Assembly (NCBI GenBank): GCA_032158295.1 | Contig: CM063256.1 | Location: 5,938,034 to 6,002,033, forward strand | Source of the DNA: Pycnopodia helianthoides | Taxonomy: Eukaryota > Echinodermata > Asteroidea > Forcipulatida > Asteriidae | Reading direction: 5' to 3' | Length of the DNA: 64,000 bases | Shown here: positions 1-13,600 of the stretch, piece by piece | Numbering within the stretch: position 1 is the stretch's first letter | Layout: each line of letters starts with the position of its first letter | The notes under the pieces: model-generated | Told to the model about the DNA's origin: nothing | The model's database searches: none | Seen by the model: the letters and a program-made list of their open reading frames with translations, nothing else | Translations under genes and position numbers: made by a program

Positions 1-955
1 GATGAGATCCTGGCTCGCTTGCTCCATGACTATACGCTCATGAAACTTCACCTTTTTACACATCTTCAACCAGTCTTACTTTCGCGTTGTAGGTATCTAC
101 AAGAAGGGCAGCATCAGTGATCCAGAAAATCGTCGCCCTGTTTCCTTGACATGCATGTTGTGAAATCATGGAGCACATCTGATTCACATGGCTAAGTACC
201 TTGCTGCAAATTACATCATCATCTACAGCCAACATGGTTTCTGTGAGACAGCCATTGATGACTGAGCCTTTAACATCAACAACAGACACCAGACAGACGT
301 CTTGTTCTCAGACTTTGACAGTATAGCACAAGCTACAATACTATGGCATCAGAGGAAGAAACAAAGCATGGATCCAGGGTTTTATTGAGTGACAGGACCC
401 AGCAAGTTGCAGTCAATGGCACCCTGTCTGCACCTTTTGAAGTCATATCTGGAGTCCCCCAAGGCTCTGTACTTGGTCCAGTCCTTTTCCTTCTGTACAT
501 CAATGACATCAATGAGGGTGTTCTGTCAACAAGGAAAAGTTTAGGAGACAGCATACATCACTCTAGTAAGACCACAGATCGAATTTGCCTCAAGTGCGTG
601 GAGCCCAAACACAAGCTGCAACATGAAACATTTTGAGAGTGTCCAATGCCAAGCGGCACGTTTTGTCATGAAGGTCTACCAACGGGAATCACGTGCGTCT
701 GACATGCTGCCATTACTGCGATGGGACTCCCTGCAAATACAGAGGTCTCCTTACGGTTGAACTCCTCAAAATTCTTCATGGTCCAATAAACTACTCCTCC
801 ACTGCTATAGCCCTTTCCCAAGAGCTGTTCGGATTGGGAAAAGGCTACCAGTGACTGCGGTCACTGCAACCAATCTGAAAGGGTTCCAGAGAGAAGCACT
901 GTCAGCTATAAGAGGGATGGGTCTTCCAATCTCTCTCAGGACAAATTGACAATAC
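1..955 (+). pseudogene. Degraded non-LTR retrotransposon (LINE) fragment, reverse-transcriptase and C-terminal part
   Basis: Frames around 343-560 encode a recognisable piece of a LINE reverse transcriptase: FLSDRTQQVAVNG followed by SGVPQGSVLGPVLFLLYIND, the conserved block just after the catalytic palm region of jockey/CR1-type elements. Around 618-745 another frame gives FESVQCQAARFV and SDMLPLLRWDSLQIQR, the usual region downstream of the polymerase in such LINEs. The segments are in different frames, stops interrupt them, and the catalytic aspartates are not in a continuous frame, so the copy is dead. It is 5'-truncated by the window edge. The family (CR1, jockey or L2-like) cannot be fixed by eye. 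Sequence seen, family knowledge general. Confidence 0.8.
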
Positions 956-1287
956 CACCTGATAAGCACCCTAACAACACAAACTTAGACCACACATGGA
1001 ATTGCAACCCACCCTCTCCAATGCTTTTAGGAGAGTACAACAATGCAAAATGACAGAACCAGACGAATATAAAAAGTGATTACCGTGTATTTTGAAAATG
1101 TTGACTGTAAACTAAACATTTTGAATTATTGTATGTTTCTGTTTACATACAGCTTCAAAATCAGTGTATTAATTCAAAGGCCAATGATTTACTTCATTGT
1201 CATTTTATCCTGTTTGGGAAAAACACTAAGTGTTCCGAATAAAATGGAACAAATTTCCACCATCACCTTGTTATCATATTTCCGCAG

Positions 1288-1371
1288 GTTCACTACGATG
1301 AAGACGACCACGATGCCTTTGTTGTCGATAATGGCGAGATTGCAATGACTGAGAATGGAGGAAAACTGTAA
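1288..1371 (+). CDS. Putative last coding exon of a third SLC5A8-like paralogue (rest lies left of the window)
   Basis: A convincing acceptor (pyrimidine-rich stretch ending tttccgcag, AG at 1286-1287) is followed by 27 codons and TAA (1369-1371). The peptide begins VHYDEDDHDAF and continues VVDNGEIAMTENGGKL. It is short and acidic and resembles the tail of gene 1, where [15 protein letters not shown] aligns with DAFVVDNGEIAMTEN. That supports a cytosolic tail of a sodium-coupled monocarboxylate transporter in phase 0, as in gene 1. No other exon of it is visible in 1-1287, where a LINE remnant fills the presumed intron. Its plus orientation makes it convergent with gene 1. It could instead be a chance open stretch after an AG; RNA evidence would settle it. 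Confidence 0.5.
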   Translation, partial: VHYDEDDHDAFVVDNGEIAMTENGGKL

Positions 1372-1468
1372 CAACGAAAACGACTTCTTAAATAGTACAT
1401 TTTGAGAAACTCTATAGCTAGATGGAAATGACACACAAGAATTTGATACTACCACATAGATTAAATTA

Positions 1469-1474
1469 AATAAA
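1469..1474 (+). terminator. Candidate polyadenylation signal AATAAA
   Basis: AATAAA lies about 98 bases after the TAA of the putative last exon at 1288-1371, a normal distance for a short 3' UTR. It is a common hexamer in AT-rich DNA, so support comes only from position. Confidence 0.35.
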
Positions 1475-4400
1475 AATTCGAACTTTAAAGACGAAAGTAT
1501 GTACAACAAGGTTAGTAATCACTGGAGAGTTTAATTCAATCTGACAACTAACTAATTTAATATAAAGTCCATACCAGTATAAATAATGATATAGTCCTTA
1601 AACAAAAGTGAGAAAACAACAATGGAAGACACCATACCGTTTCTTAATTCAATCTGCACAGACGCCCTTTACGAAACACTAATAGCTTTGATGAAATATA
1701 CCCAGGTTGGTTTCATGAGATTACCCTTCCCAAACGCATTGCAAACGCACGATCCTTTAAAGAGGTCAGGTGGAAACGACTTCTACTTGTACTACGTTAT
1801 ACCATGGCCTTCCTCCATTGTTGTACTACTACTAGGCAATGTTCGTTAGTTCGGATAAAACTCCAATAAAAAGGCTTTTAATGAGCATGCGCAGCGTTGG
1901 CGCCATTCCATACAGTGTCAATTACATGTATATACAAGGTGCAAGTAAAAAGGGGATCCATAAAGTATATGCTACATTAGGTTACTGCTACAACAACTTT
2001 CTTAAAGCACTTGAGGATGCCATGGTACTATTTTTAACAGTCTGTTTGTGAACAACTTTTGTACTACCCCAAAATCGTATTTTTTTCCCCAAACATTCCA
2101 AGTTCCCTCTTGATATCTAGCCAAGTAGAATGTAAAAAGGAAATCACCCTCGGTTGATTCTTTTATCACTACACCAATGACCTCACCTGGCTAATAGCAA
2201 CTCCTGGCTGTAGTCAACCATGTCTTCGCTATCTAGCCATCTGGCTCTCAGATGGTTTGACAGATTGGAATGAGTTTAAAAGCTCTTATCTGGTATTTCA
2301 GATCACTAACTTGAAAGGCATCACGTTCACCCTAAAGAAATACATGCTAATTATAAAGATACTTCTGGAAACAGTACAATGGTGTAACCGTGTGAGTTTA
2401 TTCTTATGGTGTCACGACAGGCACCTCATAAGATGGTGAGGATAATATGATGCTTCCAGAAAGAGTTTTTCAGGAAGCTATTGTAAGAGAAAAGAAATAG
2501 TATTTGTAGAGCTGGATGCGCGCCACAATGGGTTGGTACTTATAGTGTTATATGATCTTGTGGAGGAACGAGCCCTTTTCTTTAGCTTTTTCCTGTTTCG
2601 CAACACCGCAGAGACAAACTACCAACTCGGTAACAATTTACTAAATTCAGTTTCAGACGACCCATATTAGCTTAGACTGACATTCTATAATATTCCTGTT
2701 CTAAACACACCAATAAAGATACGGCCAGAGCCAATGGGATATTGGGTCTAATTCGGCGCTACCTGAGAGGCGCCTCACAAAAGCTGAAGAAACAGGTTTA
2801 CCTCGTTTTGGTGCGTGTTCAACTTTCAAAGAAATTAATTTATTTTGGTAATTATGTCAATCATGTACACCAATTTCAATTTAAAAGTAGTAAGAAGACG
2901 GGGGGATAACCCCTTTACGTAATCTTTTTAAAAATAAAGTGTTATTATGGAAGAAAAAATACATGATTATTTTAAAACTAATCGATAACTATTTTTTTTT
3001 TTAAACACAGTAACCAGCATTTAAGTATTATGAACTATTTACATAGTATTATATCAGCAGGATTTAGTAGTAATTTGTGCGTGTAGTGTATATCGATTAT
3101 ATTGACCCCAGGGACAATGACTCTCAACAAGGCACAACCAAGATTTATAGACCGTGTAAGTTTCGAGACAAAATAAGGTCACCATTGAGCTTCCGGGCAC
3201 ATCTGAGCCAGCAGCTATGGGAGATTAACGTGGGTGCAATTTTGTAAGATTTTTGAAATTTTGTCCAATCACTTTTTTCACCCTCAAGCTTATTGATGGA
3301 ATGACTACGTTTAAAACATACAATGATATTATTAAAATTGTGTATCTTGGATGTTGCGTGACGGTACACCATGTGCGGGCGCAACGGGACAATGACGTCC
3401 TAAATTGATGCGGTTTGGTTACCGTACTACTACTAAATGTAGCACAAGGATCACGAAAAACATCTTTCATTGCATTTGCTTTAAGGTTTCAAACATGAAA
3501 CGGACAGAGGGTCAGCTTTTAATATTTTTTTTTCCAAGATTCGTAAAATTGTTTACAACTTGCAGCTTGTAAATCGAGCTTGTATATTTAAAAACAGTTG
3601 TTGCAAAACACGCTGTAAGCCCGGAAGTAACGTTTCACGCGAAAACTCGTATGTTTTCCGAGGTCAACTTACACAGTCTATTGTGGTGATGTGGTCAGGT
3701 GCAGTGGGTCAGTAGGTTTTAACGTTTTTTTTTTAATGAAGTGGGCTTTGTTTAGAGATGTGTTAGGAGGGAGGCTATTTCAAGACAAGGTGTATAGGTT
3801 TTGCTTCAAGTTTTCCTCATGCTTGCTTCTATATTTCGGTATAATTGTTAAATTGGTGGGTGAATGGAAACTTTATGTACTATGTCCTGGCTAAAACAAT
3901 AAACGTTATGTACTATATATCCTATCTAAAACAATAAAATTGGTGCAGTTTTTTCACATTCGCAGCCTTCTTGGTTACTCTTTTTCATTTCGGGTGAATG
4001 TGGCAATCCCGTTTTCACGTGTTAACTAATCACAGAAGCCTCAATTCAATTTAACGTTGCATTGAAAGTGGAAAGTGTTAAATTGTTATAATTATTTAAT
4101 ATTATAAGTGACAAATAAAACTTGTTGTCCTTTAACAGAGAAAATAAAACTCAATATGACTTGTTTGTTTGTAGTCTTACATCATGTTGACCTTTCGTGC
4201 AACTTATTTACTGTCATTGGGATACAAACCTGCAAAGCTACTAAGAATATTTCCAGTTGTAAAGACTAAACTCTCATTCTAAACTTAAACGCTCAAACAG
4301 GTTGATCGGTTAAATTGTTAACAACATTTAGTGCATCAAGCTCGGTTAAAGTACCAGTCGATCCCAACAGTTACGATCAAAGGTTTAAAACCAATTCAAT

Positions 4401-4517
4401 TCACAAGTCAATATTTAGCTCACATCATGCATCAGTGCACGCTCGACCAAAGTTAAGCAATATTTAGGTAGATCACTACATGGGAAACCCTTACAAGCAA
4501 ACTCCTTACAGAGCAAA
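1475..4517. other. Intergenic DNA between two convergent transporter genes
   Basis: About 3 kb between the putative paralogue ending at 1371 (plus) and the gene 1 stop at 4518 (minus). It should hold both 3' UTRs. Open frames here are short, have no recognisable domains and no codon pattern like the transporter exons. Short T and A runs occur (2992-3002, 3726-3735). Nothing else can be supported. Confidence 0.6.
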
Positions 4518-4694
4518 CTACAGTTCAGTCGTTATATTTTCATTTTGCTCATATGAATCGTTGTTGTATACACCAACCGTCATCTGTGTACTCACTTCCT
4601 GTGTATCATTATTGAAATCGTTTGCCATTTTGATCTCATTCTCTTTAACACAGTATGCGTCTTTGTTGTCTGGATCCTTGTAGTCATCCTCTTC
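4518..4694 (-). CDS. Gene 1 exon 15 (acidic C-terminal tail, stop TAG)
   Basis: 58 codons plus TAG, beginning [14 protein letters not shown] and ending NENITTEL. Phase 0, directly following a ctttag acceptor. Hydrophilic, mostly acidic. The last three residues TEL fit the class I PDZ-ligand pattern (S/T-x-hydrophobic). Confidence 0.85.
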   Translation of the reverse strand, partial: EEDDYKDPDNKDAYCVKENEIKMANDFNNDTQEVSTQMTVGVYNNDSYEQNENITTEL

Positions 4695-7600
4695 CTAAAG
4701 ACAAACAAACAAACAAACAAACAAACAAACAAACAAACAAACAAACAAACACATATTAAACTAGGTGGTAATATTAATTTCCAGCATCCATGTAACAAAA
4801 GAATCAACTTGGATCAAGGTCAGACCCCATCTGGGTCAGACTGACTTGTCTTTCATACCAAACTGAACCAGATTCACCACAATAATGTATGTTATAAACC
4901 AGTTTAATCCGACAGCACATTCATGTTATCACGATTACCCCAAATGGGTCGATTTTGTCCTGAGAGGATAAACTGCGCACTTGGAACATAATTATTTCTC
5001 TATGAATTGAATTTGTTGAAGATGGATGTATTGATAATATTACGAATGTGTAAGTTAAGCGGATTCAATTCAGGTTCTTTGAATTAGTATTCATTAATGT
5101 TTCTGTTCTATAATAGATCTTTACATCTTTTACCAATTTGTCGTCGCCACATCGCATTGGTTTCTTGATCGACTCGGGTAGACAGCAGCAGCATGCATCG
5201 GCAATGTGCTGCCTTAGCGCTGGGTCGATGTCACGGCGCTTATCTGCACCTGTAAATAATGAGTCATTCAATTTGAACCTTTAGTCAGCTCACCAAAAAA
5301 ACCATGTCAAGCCACCCAGATCCCATTTTTAATACAAACGTCAATGGTGTCAAAGGGTAGAAACGGCACTATAGTATGAATTGTGATACTATACTTCATT
5401 CAGTACATCCAACAAAGGCACCATTTCGGGGTACCATCGCTAAAATTTAATTTGTATTTATTTAGCTTTTATTTTTAATTGGAAGGTGTAAGAGAAAACT
5501 GGAAAACATTTAAGAAAACATGTTCGTCAAAACTCCTTACCAGTTATAAAGCTGACAAGAAGACCAACAACCACGGTAATCAACCAATAGGTGCAGCTGT
5601 ACCATGCATATGACAGACTGTAGAGCCCAGCAATTTTTGGTCTGGAGGAGATATATTAGAAACAACATAACTTGGTATTAATTACCCAAGAAACTTCCCA
5701 TAATTGCTTATTAGGTGTGTAAGTTATGGATCTATATGTGACACTGTGGACTGTATTTACAAAGAAATAATGGAGGAACGTTGACTCCTCGTTTGGCTAC
5801 ATCACGATGCCATTCCAGGAACAACTGACAAGAGACAAAATCTATACATAATTGTTTGTCAACTTAAAACTCTAAATTAAAGTATACTGATGTCTGTAGT
5901 AATTCCTGTTAAACGCTTATATTCTAAATTAAAAAAAATCTACTCGCCTTGTTTCCTCAGGTGATGACGTCACAGTAATGTTCCAGGAACACGTGACGTT
6001 GCAGAAACAATTATCTGTGATGAGGTCTGGTGGTTTGTAGACCTCAGGAGGGTAAAGCTGAGATCCAATTCCTATCCAGAATGCACATCCAAGCCCGCAC
6101 AACAAACCAACCAGAGCTCCCTTGTTTGGTTTATAAAGCAACAATTTGGTGGTATTCAGCCAGTTGCTTACGAACACTAAAATGTTCTTGTTTATAACAA
6201 ACTACTATTCACCATTTTCATACAGTTTGTCATTGACTTATCACTTAAAAGCGTCTTTTTAGGCCCCTTTGATTAAGTATGCAAGGAATGAATTAAGCAT
6301 CCTTGATCCTAGCTAACTCTTGATCGAGTTGGTAAATCAAGTTTAAATTTAGTATATTTCCATAGGGCCAAATGATCACCATAGTTAAATATTGGCCCGT
6401 TCGTCCAACCAGAAAGCACCGATGTCATTACATACATGAACTGATATCATAATGTACAATCATAATGATACACAATTGGTTTTAAAACCATCTAGTGGCA
6501 GCACAACTGTGGTATAAAAAATGTGGTTTGTTTGTTTGTGTTTCGTACTTAATATTATTAAAATCAGTTTGTTTTTCTTAAGACGTCCATGTAAGACAGA
6601 GAGGTGCCCTTTCAACACATTTAAATGTTTGGATCAAAATGGGATTTTTCATTCAAGTCAAGTGTTTACACGCACCTTTGAGTTGGAGTACGGGAAAAAC
6701 ATTCCGAGACTAAAGATACCCATCAAAGGACCACCAGTCATACCAAAGAGACTCAGCGCCAACTGCAAAATATCCACACAACCAAGAACAAGAAGCAAAG
6801 CAAAAATTTTATAGTAATAAAGTTTATAGGTAGGGTCATACTTTGGAAATTACCTTAAAAAATGGTGTACTTTTTATCTAAAAGCCTACTTGATATATTG
6901 ATGGTAATGATAATAAGCATCCTACGAATTGATTTCGTATGAAGCGCCCCCGTTGATTTGAAGTCAATACAAGTATGTTGACAAAGTTTCGAATCTCCAA
7001 AGATCGCCCTCAGGCGACTTTGGGAGGTTACAATTTCCGTGGTGTCCGTTTGTAAATGCTGCGGCCATGAGATGCGGTTGATACCGACGTTCTTAATGAA
7101 AACGCCGTTGATAGTTTTGTTGCTTTTTTCTCAACAAGTAGACACTGTATTCAGCTAAAACTTTCATGTGACTTTTAGTGTATCTTTATTGATAAATTAG
7201 CCTTTAAATCAGCATCACATTGGCAATAACCAATCTGTGACCATACCTTGAAGCACAGAAAACAAATGACGTTCGAAATGCCCTTTCCCTTTCCTCTTTC
7301 TTAACAAAGAGACATGGCCACCCTTCACTATGTAAAAACATTCACTGTAGATTTGCGTAAAACTAGGTTATCGTGATTTTGCGTTTTCACGAAGAGACGG
7401 CATGTTTGACTAATTTTTTTTTTTTAAAGGTTTAACTCTTTCAAAAACAAATTCGGGCATTTGTGAAAATATTTACGAAATGTTCAATAACTCGAGGTGC
7501 TGTGTACGAATAGCAAATAGCTGCAGTATCTAGTTCTAGGTAAACCGTGTAAGGGACGTACACACTTCGCTGTTGCGATTGACCATGCAGGCTTGCAACA

Positions 7601-10600
7601 CCAGAGCTTAAATTGCTTGACAGTAAGTTAAATCAGTGACAACGCATGAGGACTTGGCCTTAACATCAGTAACACCCCTCCCCCCAAAAGACAAAAAAGA
7701 CACCCCTCCCCAAACACTTACACAAAACATGCCAGTAGGCAGCCGTCAGCCATGTAAGGTCAAGCTTTGTGGCATAATATAAGCATTGACGCGTTTAGTG
7801 TTTGACCGTAAAGAAAGGATATCAGTTTTAATTAATTTAATTGGTTCTTACCTGTAAGATGCCTTGGTTGACGAGGGACACGAGATATGCAACAAAGATA
7901 CTCAGCAAACCAAATGCCATTGCTATTTAAACAAAAACAGATTTACAATCGATTTTCATATCACATGAGCTCTGAAAGTTTCCATCCACCTTGTAGATCG
8001 AGATCTTAAACGTAGGATGGTAACGTAGTAGTAGACTTTTCAAGGTAATAATCTCAGGATGGTGACATCTTGAAAGTAGCATGACGTCATGATAAAATAA
8101 TTGATCTTGCAAAGTCTTCACCTTGTCGATAGGATGTCGCAATCCCGAGGTATCCGAAATATTCTAAAGATTTCAACTAGTTGGATGACACTCCAAGAGC
8201 TCCGTACATCTTCGACATGAAAACAATTAAATCTTTATATCATTTATTAGATCTGGATGTTACTAATCAACTGTCATGTTATTTATAGATTAATCTATGT
8301 CCGATATGTATAACCAATATCGCAAAGACGGCGAACTTTAGTTTGTTTAATGGATTTAAGGCTCACCTATTCCTTTCGTAATCCTGGTGTACGTTTCTTC
8401 ACTCATTTTCTTAAAGCACGGCCTGACCAAGTCTTCGGCCGTCACGGCTGCCAGAGAATTGAGTCCAGACGATACAGTACTAAAGCAACAAAAATGGAAT
8501 ACGTTGCCAAATGAGAAGTTGATATCATTACGTAAGCTACCTACCTCTGTCTTTGTATAACAGTCGGCTGGTGGTATTCTCCTTATGGTTACCAACAGAT
8601 TAAGAAGAGAAGATTCATGCATTCTACATCAAAGGGAATATTTTCATTATACAAACAAATATTAAATATAAACAGTTTAATGAAGGAAATGACTGGGACC
8701 TGTTACCTATGGTGGCTCTGGATGGACAGACACAACCTAAAAATTGAGGTCAAATTTCATGGAAAATATCACGAATTTTCACCAAGTCCCGAATTTGACG
8801 TCAAATAAATGGCGATATATCGCCATATACAGCACCATTCAGCATCCCTTCATCAGGGCAGCACCAGTCAGCATCCCTTCATCAGGGTAGCACCAGTCAG
8901 CATCCCTTCATCGGGGTAGCCCCATTCAGCATCCCTTCATCAGGGTAGCACGAGTCAGCATCCCTTCATCAGGGTAGCACCAGTCAGCATCCCTTCATCA
9001 GGGTAGCACCAGTCAGCATCCCTTCATCAGGGTAGCACCAGTCAGCATCCCTTCCCTCGGGGTAGCACCAGTCAGCATCCCTTCATCGGGGTAGCACCAG
9101 TCAGCATCCCTTCATCGGGGTAGCACCATTCAGCATCCCTTCATCAGGGTAGCACCATTCAGCATCCCTTCATCAGGGTAGCACCAGTCAGCATCCCTTC
9201 ATCAGGGTAGCACCAGTCAGCATCCCTTCATCAGGGTAGCACCAGTCAGCATCCCTTCATCAGGGTAGCACCAGTCAGCATCCCTTCATCAGGGTAGCAC
9301 CAGTCAGCATCCCTTCATCAGGGTAGCACCATTCAGCATCCCTTCATCAGGGTAGAACCAGTCAGCATCCCTTCATCGGGTAGCACCAGTCAGCATCCCT
9401 TCATCGGGGTAGCACCAGTCAGCATCCCTTCATCAGGGTAGCACCAGTCAGCATCCCTTCATCAGGGTAGCACCAGTCAGCATCCCTTCATCGGGGTAGC
9501 ACCAGTCAGCATCCCTTCATCGGGGTAGCACCAGTCAGCATCCCTTCATCTGGGTAGCACCAGTCAGCATCCCTTCATCGGGGTAGCACCAGTCAGCATC
9601 CCTTCATCAGGGTAGCACCAGTCAGCATCCCTTCATCGGGGTAGCACCAGTCAGCATCCCTTCATCGGGGTAGCACCAGTCAGCATCCCTTCATCGGGGT
9701 AGCACCAGTCAGCATCCCTTCATCGGGGTAGCACCATTCAGCATCCCTTCATCAGGGTAGCACCATTCAGCATCCCTTCATCAGGGTAGCACCAGTCAGC
9801 ATCCCTTTATCAGGGTAGCACCAGTCAGCATCCCTTCATCAGGGTAGCACCAGTCAGCATCCCTTCATCAGGGTAGCACCAGTCAGCATCCCTTCATCGG
9901 GGTAGCACCAGTCAGCATCCCTTCATCGAGGTAGCACCAGTCAGCATCCCTTCATCAGGGTAGCACCAGTCAGCATCCCTTCATCAGGGTAGCACCAGTC
10001 AGCATCCCTTCATCAGGGTAGCACCAGTCAGCATCCCTTCATCGGGGTAGCACCAGTCAGCATCCCTTCATCAGGGTAGCACCAGTCAGCATCCCTTCAT
10101 CAGGGTAGCACCGTTCAGCATTCCTTCATCGGGGTAGCACCAGTCAGCATCCCTTCATCGGGGTAGCACCAGTCAGCATCCCTTCATCAGGGTAGCACCA
10201 GTCAGCAGCCCCTCATAGGGGTCTTGCATGAGTAGCAGGAGACCACGGCCTTGGCGGGCATTACCTTGCTGTTCGAATGTAAGAGACAATTTTGTGACCA
10301 TAACTAATTTCAGCTACTCACCTTAGTGCAGCACTAAATACGGATGACGTGAACAGACCTGGTAGACCAGGATAAGATCCAAAGAGTTCCATTATGAAAA
10401 ATGGAATCAGCTACAAATCAGTCAGCAACAGTCATGTCAAGGAAAAAAGCGAGAAACGGAAACATTAATTAAAAAGAAAAACTCCATAGAAAAGGTTCAC
10501 ATGTATTAATTGTTTATATGGGCCATCAACCTTTCCAGAATTGTTTTGTTCTATTTCTATTTATTTTATTAATGAATATTATTTGTTCTGCTTTCTTGTT

Positions 10601-13600
10601 CTTCTTGTTCTTCTTCTTCTTTTAAAATTATATATATATTTATTTACAATTTATGACCTTTAGGGATTTGAAAAAAAGGCATTTGGGGTAAAGTACTGTA
10701 AGCTAGAATACCCATTCAATTGTTTACATCCCTGTGGATATATCTTTCGTTCTTTTCTTTGTCCTGTACTTAACTTCCTCTCATTTTGTACACACAATTC
10801 TTTGTGGAGCACCCCAGTCTTTAGAATTCTCCTATGGAAACCTCTTCTTTTCCCTTTTTTATTTTGCTCCCGGTCTCCTTAAAGGAACATTACAGAATTG
10901 GTAAGAAAAAAACTTGTAAAATATACTTTTTATCACAGATTTACATAAAACTTACATGGTCTAATGATGATGATAGTAGAAAACATCCCTTGAAATATTT
11001 CTGTATGAAATCCCATATTTGATGAAAAATGAATAAACTAATTTTCTGGTTGGAGTCCAAAATTGGACGGAGCACTCTGATAGGTCAGATTTGCAGAAGC
11101 CTTCAGTAAGATTCAAATTTTCAAATTTAACCGATTATACCAAGGGAAACATTACAGAAATATTGATATTGGCCCATGCAACCACAGTGCTTTATTTATC
11201 TAAAAACTATACCTGATCGGTTTGTCCTATTTGCCCCGATTTAAATGGATCACATCCTTTATTGAAGTAGTATGAATACATCACCAATCCCGCATAGCAA
11301 GCACATGATACTACGATCACCATTCCAATAGTAGCTATATAAAGCGACCTGTATAGGAAGGAACAGCAACAAGCATTTTATAATATGATTCACATTAGAA
11401 ACCTATACCAGCACAATGACGTAATAGTCTCGACCTGAGACGTTTAGAATACATACCGGCAGAGAAAGACTGCTTATTTTGAGGAAAATCTAATAACTCT
11501 TTAACTACTTTGTATCATCGTCTTCGCACGTATTTATGTTGAGAACACGTGATTAAGACATGTCGCTATGGATCCAGAGTTACTTACGAACTGAATGCAT
11601 AATTTTTATTTAAAAATGGAAAAGCAACGAGATATCATCTAAGCTTAGATAGATCTTTTGACAAGGCGGCTTTTTATTCACTGTTTCATTGTGACACAAC
11701 AATGTCAAGTAGCATTCTGAACTCACATCTTGGCCTTCTTCACGTTTCCAACAGTCAGATAGCGTTGAACTTGTGACTGATTGACTCCATAAGTTGCGGT
11801 CCATGTAAAGCAGCCTCCAATGCACACTGACCAAAACGTGTGCCTTATAGTCGGATCTGGGGAAAAACTGCATTGAAAAGCGTGTTGTCAATTGAACTGC
11901 CACAGTTAAAGTTACCTTTAGGGATCAACGTTACAGTTTTCTCTTTCATTATACAAAACAATTAGAAAAGCCACTCAGATAAAGAGAAATGTGTTGATAT
12001 AAACATTTTTGATGAACCTACTTTAGGAAGTCAATGCGCCCGCCATCCTCTGCAATGTCCCAGGTTTTCTGGAAACCTCCAAGTCGAATTGATCCCTGTA
12101 TAATAACAGCTAGAAATCCAGCCATCATCACACACATCTGGAAAACATCCGTCCATAAGACTGCCTTCATTCCACCCTAAAACAATACATCATCATCAAC
12201 ATCATCAAAAATTCAAACATTTATGCAAATAAAAGGCAGCTTTTTAACAGACGAAGTATAGAACAATAAATGTCTGTTGTTCTCTCTCTGTATTCTTCAT
12301 CATGTTTCGAAATGGTCGGCTTTGTTGTTGGGGGAAATATGAACACGTCCCAGCAATTCTGGCCCTAGTATCAACTGTGGCAGTACATCACGGAACATGA
12401 AGATTCTAATAGTGAGTTCTCTTTAATAATAACGTTTGTATCAAAATATCCTCCTTTGTTTAAGATGAAAATGTGACTTTATAAGAGGTTGCCCCTCCAA
12501 TATTCTTTACTACATCCGATACAAAACTAATAATGTCAAACTTAGCAAAGAAGAAATCTTACCACTGTAGTGTAGAATGTACAAGCCAGTCCTATAACTA
12601 CAACAACTCCCCATAGATTCAGATTGGTCACTGTAACACAAATTTACAAACATACTTATAGATCTCGAAAAATGCAAGCCCTGTAGCTGTGTATGTTTAT
12701 TTTGTATTGAAAACAAATATGAAATAGCATTTCCAACGCGAAACCTGCAATTCATTCATATTTCATCTAGTTGAAACTGGCCAGCCCGATTCTCGAAGTT
12801 GCTCCACCAAGAAACATTCTTGGTAAATGAACCATGGTGGAGTTCACAAAGAGCTAATATTGAGCTTATAAGATGTGTAGCAATATTAGTTACTTAACAA
12901 AGTGTGACGTCACAATAAAGATCACTATGGCGATAGTGACAACGCATCGTAAGGCATCGACGAATCTAAGTGCTTTGTAAAATTGAGACCAGGAACCAAT
13001 TTCATAGAGCTGCTCAAGCACAAGACTTTGCTTAACAACTTTGTGCTTACCAAAATTCAGCAGGATACTAGTCAAAGAAATAATCAGCTGGTAACCATTC
13101 TGGTTAGCATAATGTTGTTGTGTTAAAGCAGCTCTATGAAATTGGTCCCTGGTCTTAATCAAAGGTAATTGGTTGGTTTTAACAAACTACTTTCAACCTC
13201 TGAACTGTATAGGAATGTAAACATAAAATAAAGTAAGAAATATTGACACATTACCTGCATTGAATGCCAATGCCGGCGCATAGATTACAATTCCCATGTA
13301 CAGCACCTTGTGAGAAAATTGAAAGATAGATTAGACACAGTAACTGGGGCGCTGTACCTACTTTTTTTTTTTTTTTAATGTTGACTTCTTCAGTTGTACT
13401 AGCGCCCCAGGAAACTTCTCACTCTCATGACACAATCGTCATTTTGCTATGATTTTCGCGATACCCAGCCACAAAAAATGCCTCAAAATATTATTACTAT
13501 TGTTGTTGCTGTTGCTGTTGCTGTTGTTGTTGTTGTTGTTGTTGTTTTAGTTGTTGTTGTTTTTGAATTTTACTTGCTATGCTTGTAAGGCTTAAAGGAA

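Noticed and set aside
8829..10218. CRISPR-like array of 29-bp repeats
   Set aside because: Units are directly head to tail with no spacers, there are no cas genes, and the context is a eukaryotic intron.
11610..11903. 97-codon minus-strand frame
   Set aside because: Wrong-frame shadow of gene 1 exon 6; the true frame reads [12 protein letters not shown].
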